DNA of 64,000 bases from Salipaludibacillus keqinensis (lineage in GTDB: Bacteria > Bacillota > Bacilli > Bacillales > Salisediminibacteriaceae): NCBI RefSeq assembly GCF_003226325.1, contig NZ_PDOD01000002.1:620001-684000 (forward strand), read 5' to 3'. The notes beneath the pieces are model-generated. The model did no database searches. It was not told the origin of the DNA and saw only the letters and a program-made list of their open reading frames with translations. Each line of letters starts with the position of its first letter. Within the stretch, counting starts at the first letter, position 1. This document shows positions 58,601 to 64,000 of this stretch, piece after piece. Position numbers and translations under genes: made by a program.

Positions 58601-59575
58601 TTATTCATCATATAAATGACAAGCAACTTCTTGTTCCTCATTCATCCTTTGTAATTGTGGACGATCATGATGACACCTGTCAAATGCTTTTGGACATCGT
58701 CCTACGAATGCACATCCCTTTGGTGGGTCCACTGGTGATGGAACATCCCCTTTAAGGATGACACGTTCTTTCTTATCTCGGGGGTTAGAAATGGGAATAG
58801 CCGAGAGCAATGTTTGAGTATAAGGGTGTAAAGGGTTCTCAAAGATCTTTTCTGTAGACCCCGTCTCTGCCATTCTTCCTAAATACATCACGGCTACACG
58901 GTCACACAAGTGCCTTACCACACTTAAATCATGGGAGATAAACAAATAAGTTAAATCAAATTCCTTTTGCAAGTCTTTAAGCAAATTGAGAACTTGCGCT
59001 TGAATAGATACATCTAACGCAGCTACTGGTTCATCCGCTATAATTAATTTCGGATTCAAAATTAGGGCTCTTGCAATCCCAATCCTTTGCCGCTGACCAC
59101 CTGAAAATTCATGAGCGTAACGGTAAGCGTAATTACGATTTAACCCTACCACATCAAGCATTTTGTTAATCCGTTCCGTTCTTTCCTTTTTATTTGTGAC
59201 CCCGTGGGCCTTTAATGGTTCTGCCAAAATATCTTGAACAGTTAGGCGTGGATTCAATGATGCATAGGGATCTTGAAAGACCATTTGCATGTTTTTTCTT
59301 CTTTCTCTTAAGTCGCTCTTTTTCAGAGCGGCTAAATTCTCTCCACCAAAAGTGATTTCACCTTCAGTCACTGGAACCAATTGAGTAATGCCCCGACCGG
59401 TCGTAGACTTCCCGCAACCGGACTCTCCTACAAGACCCAAAGTTTCTCCTTCTTTTATGGAAAAGGATACGTTGTCTACAGCTTTTACATACGTAATCTT
59501 CTTTTTGATAATTCCTTTTTTGATCGGAAAATAAATCTTTAAATTCTTCACATCTAATAGTGTACTTTCAGCCAT
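58601..59575 (-). CDS. Peptide ABC transporter ATPase (OppF/DppF type)
   Basis: 324 residues. Walker [10 protein letters not shown] near 58, signature [14 protein letters not shown] near 165, Walker [13 protein letters not shown] near 185, and the C-terminal Cys-containing segment [14 protein letters not shown] that in Opp/Dpp ATPases may hold an iron-sulfur cluster. AGGAGG is 8 bases before the ATG at 59575. It forms a heterodimer with the next-upstream OppD-type ATPase. Confidence 0.93.
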   Translation of the reverse strand: MAESTLLDVKNLKIYFPIKKGIIKKKITYVKAVDNVSFSIKEGETLGLVGESGCGKSTTGRGITQLVPVTEGEITFGGENLAALKKSDLRERRKNMQMVFQDPYASLNPRLTVQDILAEPLKAHGVTNKKERTERINKMLDVVGLNRNYAYRYAHEFSGGQRQRIGIARALILNPKLIIADEPVAALDVSIQAQVLNLLKDLQKEFDLTYLFISHDLSVVRHLCDRVAVMYLGRMAETGSTEKIFENPLHPYTQTLLSAIPISNPRDKKERVILKGDVPSPVDPPKGCAFVGRCPKAFDRCHHDRPQLQRMNEEQEVACHLYDE

Positions 59576-59587
59576 TTTCTTCACCTC

Positions 59588-60568
59588 CTAATCCTCAGCA
59601 TAGAGCCAGCAACGACATTGATGGCCTTGTTTCATTTGAAATAGAGGCGGATCCTCTTCACGACAACGATCCATCACTTTATCGCAACGATCAGCAAAGC
59701 GACAACCTTTTTCCACTGTTCCTGCCTGTGGAACCTGACCTCTAATGGAATATAAACGCTCGATTTTTTCTGTTGCTTTTGGAATGGAGCCTAACAGACC
59801 TAGCGTATAAGGATGCTTCGGATCGTTAAACAGTGTATCCACATCAGTTTCTTCCACGACCTGCCCTGAGTACATGACTACGACCCGATCACACATCTCA
59901 GCTACAACACCTAGATCATGAGTGATGAACATAATCGATGTATCTGTTTTCTCTTTTAGATCTTGCATTAAATTTAATATTTGAGCCTGGATCGTTACAT
60001 CCAACGCCGTCGTAGGTTCATCTGCTATTAATAATTTAGGTTGACAGGCAAGACCAATAGCGATCATTACTCTTTGCCTCATGCCACCAGATAGCTGATA
60101 AGGATAGTTACTGTATATTTGCTCTGGTCTTGGAATTCCAACTAGTTTCAGCATCTCAATAGATCGATTTCGAGCTTCTGTTTGGTTCATGTCATTGTGA
60201 AGCAGTAGCACTTCATTGATTTGTTTTCCGATCGTGAATACGGGATTTAACGAGGTCATAGGTTCTTGGAAAATCATCGATATATCATTCCCTCGAACTT
60301 TACGCATGTCTTTTTCCTTGAAATCTAATAGGTTTTTCCCTTCAAACTCGATCGTTCCTCCGGCAACTCTGCCTGGAGGTGAAGGAATCAGACCCATTAT
60401 CGATAAAGAAGTCACACTCTTCCCGCAACCGGACTCTCCAACCACGCCTAACGTTTCTCCAGCTTTGATGTGAAAGGAAATCCCGTCTACAACGGAAATT
60501 TCCTTTCCATCACTTTTGAAATTAATTGTAAGATCTTTGATGTCTAATATATTTTTTGTCATGGTCAT
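59588..60568 (-). CDS. Peptide ABC transporter ATPase (OppD/DppD type)
   Basis: About 326 residues. Walker [10 protein letters not shown] near 43, signature LSGGMRQRVMIAIGLA near 158, Walker B LLIADEPTTALD near 179, and a C-terminal CRFADRC cluster-type segment. The ATG at 60568 is 5 bases after AGGAG and nearly overlaps the permease stop; a second ATG at 60562 is possible. It pairs with the OppF-type ATPase downstream (12-base gap). Confidence 0.93.
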   Translation of the reverse strand: MTMTKNILDIKDLTINFKSDGKEISVVDGISFHIKAGETLGVVGESGCGKSVTSLSIMGLIPSPPGRVAGGTIEFEGKNLLDFKEKDMRKVRGNDISMIFQEPMTSLNPVFTIGKQINEVLLLHNDMNQTEARNRSIEMLKLVGIPRPEQIYSNYPYQLSGGMRQRVMIAIGLACQPKLLIADEPTTALDVTIQAQILNLMQDLKEKTDTSIMFITHDLGVVAEMCDRVVVMYSGQVVEETDVDTLFNDPKHPYTLGLLGSIPKATEKIERLYSIRGQVPQAGTVEKGCRFADRCDKVMDRCREEDPPLFQMKQGHQCRCWLYAED

Positions 60569-60570
60569 CA

Positions 60571-62127
60571 CTACTCCTTCAGCTTTGGATCGAGGGCATC
60601 CCGAAGTCCATCCCCAAAGATGTTAAAACTTAATACTGTAATTACAATGGCGAGACCGGGAAAGAATGTTGCATGAAAAATGTTGCTACTGTTATCTTTT
60701 GCTGCACTCAGCATCGATCCCCACTCTGGAGCAGTAATATCTCCTCCAAGACCTAAGAAACTCAATGCGGCTCCAATAAGAATTGCTACCCCAATACGCA
60801 TCGTTAAATACACCATCACAACAGATAACGTCCCAGGGAAAATATGTCTAAAGATAATCACTGTGTTCGGAACGCCAATGGACTTTGCCGCCTCGACGTA
60901 AGTCATTTCTTTTAAAGAAAGGGTAGAGGCTCGCACAATTCGGATAAATACTGGGATGGTGAAAACCGCCACAGCGAAAATAATATTCGTTAAGCCCGCC
61001 CCTAAAAAGGCGATGACGGCAATAGCTAATAAAATCCCCGGAAAGGCAAGTAACACATCTGTCATACGAGTGACTAAACTATCGAGCCATCCTCCGTAAT
61101 AACCGGCTAGCAATCCTAAAACCGTTCCAATCACTGTACCGATGGCAACAGAAACGAATCCTATGAGCAACGTTTCTTTCGTTCCATGAATCACTCGACT
61201 TAAGATGTCACGATTTTGATGGTCCGTTCCAAAAATATGCATGGATGAAGGTGTTTGATGTTTATAAGCATCGGTTAATTCAACCGTTGTACTTTCAAGA
61301 TAGATTCCAGTTAAAATCGGTTCCACTTGTTCATTCCCTACTTGAAATTGAACGACAGAGCTCACATCTCCAGATTGAATTTGAACGATCCCTTCTCCTT
61401 CTTCCTCGAACTGCACTACCCCTTGTTCGTTCACTGTAACTACGTCTTCAGTTAATGAACGAAGTTGAAAGCTAGCGCTATCTTCATTTTCGGAAGACCC
61501 TGATTGGAACCCGCTTGTATCTTCTTCTTCGTCTGCTCCGTATTTCTCTTCTGTATATGCGCGTAACTCTTCAATTGTTGTGATTTCCGATCCATCCGTT
61601 TTCAATGCTTCGAAATTGATCTGATACTCGTCTCCTATGGAAAATGCTTCTTCAGGTTGAGCAATGATAATCTGAGACACTATTGGTTCCACGTCATCAA
61701 GGGGTACCTCTCCCTCTACAAGGATCTCTGCAACTGAAGATACATCTCCACTCTCTATAACAGCCTCTGTAGCTCCTGAAGTATTAGCACTAATTTGAAC
61801 ACCGGATTGTGTCCTTCGAATAGAGGCGATTCGGCGATTCTCCGTTTCTGTCTGCAATTGAGGAAGTTCTGATTGGTCAACCACCTCACCATTACTTAAT
61901 CTTCCTTCTAATTGGACCGTTGAACTTGTTAACTGATCGACATCGATCCCTTTATCTGCGTACTGGGCAGTGACAGGTCGATGTGGATCGTATGGAGCAA
62001 ACAATGGGCCAAATATTCCAACTAAAAGAATCATGATGACTAAGCCGAAAGCAAAAACAGCTAATCTTTGTTTTAGAAATTTCCGTAAAAAGATCCGGAA
62101 AGGAGAATTTTTCTTTTGCTTGTCCAT
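60571..62127 (-). CDS. Peptide ABC transporter permease (OppC type) with large extracytoplasmic insert
   Basis: 518 residues against about 300 for the family. The normal N-terminal helix (about 22-45) and PLFAPYDPHRP are present. The usual FGTDHQNRDILSRVIHG only appears near residue 299, followed by the five-helix core with EAAKSIGVPNTVIIFRHIFPG. Between them lie roughly 220 extra residues, predicted outside the cell. The insert is beta-rich and acidic, resembles Ig-like Big_2 repeats, and contains SGDVSSV twice (about 126 and 252). It might contact the binding protein or cell wall. Clear AGGAGGGGG start. Confidence 0.88.
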   Translation of the reverse strand: MDKQKKNSPFRIFLRKFLKQRLAVFAFGLVIMILLVGIFGPLFAPYDPHRPVTAQYADKGIDVDQLTSSTVQLEGRLSNGEVVDQSELPQLQTETENRRIASIRRTQSGVQISANTSGATEAVIESGDVSSVAEILVEGEVPLDDVEPIVSQIIIAQPEEAFSIGDEYQINFEALKTDGSEITTIEELRAYTEEKYGADEEEDTSGFQSGSSENEDSASFQLRSLTEDVVTVNEQGVVQFEEEGEGIVQIQSGDVSSVVQFQVGNEQVEPILTGIYLESTTVELTDAYKHQTPSSMHIFGTDHQNRDILSRVIHGTKETLLIGFVSVAIGTVIGTVLGLLAGYYGGWLDSLVTRMTDVLLAFPGILLAIAVIAFLGAGLTNIIFAVAVFTIPVFIRIVRASTLSLKEMTYVEAAKSIGVPNTVIIFRHIFPGTLSVVMVYLTMRIGVAILIGAALSFLGLGGDITAPEWGSMLSAAKDNSSNIFHATFFPGLAIVITVLSFNIFGDGLRDALDPKLKE

Positions 62128-62141
62128 TATGTTTCCCCCTC

Positions 62142-63065
62142 CTATTCGTAGCGAATTTGTGGATTCAAAAATCCGTAACTGATATCCACAAGTAGATTAA
62201 TTAATAAAAATTGAAACGAAAATAAAAGAATTAATGCTTGGATGACTGGGTAATCTCTTGTTAAAATCCCGTCAATTAAATAGGAACCTAAACCAGGCCA
62301 AGCAAATACTTGCTCTACAACAACAGCCCCTCCGATCAGGAAGCCAAATTGTAGGCCTGCCATCGTAACTACAGGGATTAACGCATTTCTTAGTACGTGA
62401 CTCCAGATAACAACTGATTCTTTTTGACCTTTCGCCCGCGCCGTTCGTACATAATCCTCACGAAGGACTTCGAGTACACTAGACCTTGTAAACCTAACGA
62501 TGGTCGCAGCTACACCGAAACCTAATGTGAGTGAAGGTAATATTAAATGAAGCCACGTTCCACTTCCACTTGTCGGGAACCAGCCAAACTGAACAGCAAA
62601 AATCTGCATCATCATAAGTCCGAACCAAAACTCTGGAATACTGAGTGCAGTGATGGTAGAAATCATACCTAATCGGTCTAAGATGGAATTTCTTTTCGTT
62701 GCCGAAATAATCCCTACGGTCACTCCAATCAATATCGCCCAAAACATACTAAGGATCGTTAATATAAACGTGTACCCAAACCGCCTCAGGACTTCTTCAG
62801 ACACATCCGACCTCGTTCGGTACGATTGTCCAAAGTCTCCTTGAATCGCCATGTTATACATATATCTTCCATACTGAACGACGAGAGGATCATTAAACCC
62901 TTCTCTTTCTCTCATTTGTTCGTAGGTCTCTTGGTCTATTTCTGCCCCATACATAATGCGGATAGGATCCCCTGGCGTTAAATGAACAAATAAAAACGCA
63001 ATTATGGTAATAATAAATAATATAGGAATCATACCAAGAAGCCTTCTAATAACAAAATTAAGCAT
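62142..63065 (-). CDS. Peptide ABC transporter permease (OppB/DppB type)
   Basis: 307 residues, six helices, starting MLNFVIRRLLGMIPILFIIT as typical of DppB. LTPGDPIRIMYG lies near residue 30 and the coupling loop EDYVRTARAKGQKESVVIWSHVLRNAL near 195-221. AAAGGAAGGTGG precedes the ATG. It is separated from the binding-protein gene upstream by a hairpin and from oppC by 14 bases. Confidence 0.93.
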   Translation of the reverse strand: MLNFVIRRLLGMIPILFIITIIAFLFVHLTPGDPIRIMYGAEIDQETYEQMREREGFNDPLVVQYGRYMYNMAIQGDFGQSYRTRSDVSEEVLRRFGYTFILTILSMFWAILIGVTVGIISATKRNSILDRLGMISTITALSIPEFWFGLMMMQIFAVQFGWFPTSGSGTWLHLILPSLTLGFGVAATIVRFTRSSVLEVLREDYVRTARAKGQKESVVIWSHVLRNALIPVVTMAGLQFGFLIGGAVVVEQVFAWPGLGSYLIDGILTRDYPVIQALILLFSFQFLLINLLVDISYGFLNPQIRYE

Positions 63066-63147
63066 TTGACCACCTTCCTTTCAAATTGCGAACACTCCCA
63101 TAGACGATGGTTATGTAATGTATACCAGGTTTTCGAAAAAGAAGAAG

Positions 63148-63182
63148 AAACTCAAAAGACCCTACTTCATTCTTTTGAGTTT
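63148..63182 (-). terminator. Partial terminator between binding protein and permease genes
   Basis: Perfect 12-bp stem AAACTCAAAAGA/TCTTTTGAGTTT with an 11-base loop and T-rich tail on the minus strand, 26 bases past the binding-protein stop. It probably lets only part of the transcripts reach the permeases. Confidence 0.8.
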
Positions 63183-63207
63183 CCAGTCTTCATCTTCTCT
63201 TAATGAA

Positions 63208-64000
63208 TTATTGGAATTCAGCTAGATTTAAGTTCACTGCACCAGAAGGTAAAACATAAATACCTACTAAATCGCGATTCTTAGCTATGATCGCATCTGG
63301 GATATGCAAGAATACCCACGGAGCATCTTCATAAATCTTTTGCTGAATTTCTGCATAAATTTCCATCGCTTCGTCTTCATCAGGCGTCGCTAACGCTTCA
63401 TCAAACATTTCATCTAGTTCTTCATTAATATAGAAGCCTGAGTTATTGAAATTCGGTGGCACTCTGTCAGAAGCAAAGTTCGGACGGAGACCGTAATCAG
63501 CTTCACCAGTACCTGGGGACCAGCGTCCGATCCACATATCAGTGTCTTCGCCTGCATCTAACATATCGAACAACGTCCCAGATTCATACGCTTGCACTTC
63601 AACGTCAATTCCTATTTCTTCTAGCTGGATTGCGACGTATTCTGCTACTGAAATAAATTCAGTGCTATTTCTTGTCCAAAGGGTCGCTTCAAATCCATCA
63701 GATTGCTCACTGCCATCCATAAGTTCTTGAGCACCTTCAACATCGTATTCGTAGATCGGTTGACCTGAATAACCGTAGACATTAGGTGCGATCGCTGAAT
63801 CAGCAATCGTTCCATAACCATCTAGAACTTGCGCAATTAAGCCATCTTTATTTACTGCATGGTTCATAGCTTGACGAACATCTAAATCTTCGTATTTGTC
63901 ATTTTCAAAGTTCATCCCAATATAGAACACATCTGTCGTTGGACCTGTAAACAAATCAATCTCTTCTTCTTCCTCAAGTTCTGCAGCATTTAATGTAGGG
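63208..64000 (-). CDS. Peptide-binding protein, SBP family 5 (5' part beyond the window)
   Basis: The C-terminal 263 or so residues of an extracellular solute-binding protein (OppA/DppA family). The frame is open through base 64000. Family segments include YIGMNFENDKYEDLDVRQAMNHA, then VEYVAIQLEEIGIDVEVQ-like text and WIGRWSPGTGEADYGLRP. The signal sequence and Cys are outside the window. It is first in the order binding protein, B, C, D, F, iadA. Very acidic, in keeping with the other exported proteins here. Confidence 0.9.
   Translation of the reverse strand, partial: PTLNAAELEEEEEIDLFTGPTTDVFYIGMNFENDKYEDLDVRQAMNHAVNKDGLIAQVLDGYGTIADSAIAPNVYGYSGQPIYEYDVEGAQELMDGSEQSDGFEATLWTRNSTEFISVAEYVAIQLEEIGIDVEVQAYESGTLFDMLDAGEDTDMWIGRWSPGTGEADYGLRPNFASDRVPPNFNNSGFYINEELDEMFDEALATPDEDEAMEIYAEIQQKIYEDAPWVFLHIPDAIIAKNRDLVGIYVLPSGAVNLNLAEFQ

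Overview
The window is 64 kb of low-GC DNA from a Gram-positive, spore-forming-type Bacillaceae. The evidence is strong AGGAGG-type ribosome binding sites, frequent TTG/GTG starts, and typical Bacillus families (AzlCD, YitT, CtaG, MdxEFG, YvrJ, Bacillus-type Fnr). The very acidic, Asn/Asp-rich extracytoplasmic proteins suggest a moderately halophilic genus of the Halobacillus/Pontibacillus kind. No rRNA, tRNA, insertion sequence, prophage or CRISPR array was recognised. Gene order looks like ordinary chromosome made of many short operons.

Layout. 1-3.6 kb: molybdenum cofactor genes (mobB, partial, and moeA), then Sco and CtaG for cytochrome oxidase assembly. 3.8-7.5 kb: HAD phosphatase, GNAT acetyltransferase, AzlCD amino acid exporter, a hemerythrin gene with an apparent class II Fnr promoter, and an Nfu N-domain protein. 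7.5-12.3 kb: an IDEAL-like protein and an SNF2 ATPase with its partner gene, followed by a 51/52-bp hairpin repeat array. 12.7-16.6 kb: lipoprotein, YitT, small proteins, rhodanese, AI-2E-family exporter. 16.7-24.8 kb: maltodextrin-type ABC importer with its LacI regulator, a chemoreceptor sharing a LacI-type operator, and an AraC regulator. 25-34 kb: MATE exporter, TAXI-TRAP transporter, RpiR regulator, class III aminotransferase and a KamA-like radical SAM enzyme. 34-41 kb: lipoproteins, a coat-like Met/Gln-rich protein, a B12-binding radical SAM protein, PAS-STAS, a quinone reductase-like protein, and a redoxin-CcdA pair. 41-47 kb: EAL protein, a GrdB/PrdB-like gene with an in-frame TGA, PCD, arsC, YebC family, pcp, and the DUF1659-DUF2922-YvrJ trio. 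47-55 kb: fnr, a TetR regulator, hemolysin III, and an RND efflux pump with its MarR regulator. 55-64 kb: a sigma-54-type activator, isoaspartyl dipeptidase and an oligopeptide/dipeptide ABC importer running off the right edge.

The most important observation is at 42.3-43.0 kb on the minus strand. Two pieces of one selenoprotein B-type (GrdB/PrdB) reductase are joined in the same frame by a single TGA. The TGA lies in a U-x-x-C context, and 10 nt after it there is a perfect 7-bp hairpin with a GGUC-containing loop, as in bacterial SECIS elements. This is best read as a 247-residue selenoprotein, which would be unusual for a Bacillus-type genome.

Regulatory logic can be read in several places. 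The Fnr encoded at 47.2 kb carries the C-x2-C-x4-C cluster motif, and a matching box sits at -41.5 of the hemerythrin promoter. The LacI regulator's likely sites lie at the maltodextrin operon and at the chemoreceptor, which would couple uptake to chemotaxis. Two near-identical dyads lie between the divergent aminotransferase and kamA-like genes and are candidates for the adjacent RpiR regulator.
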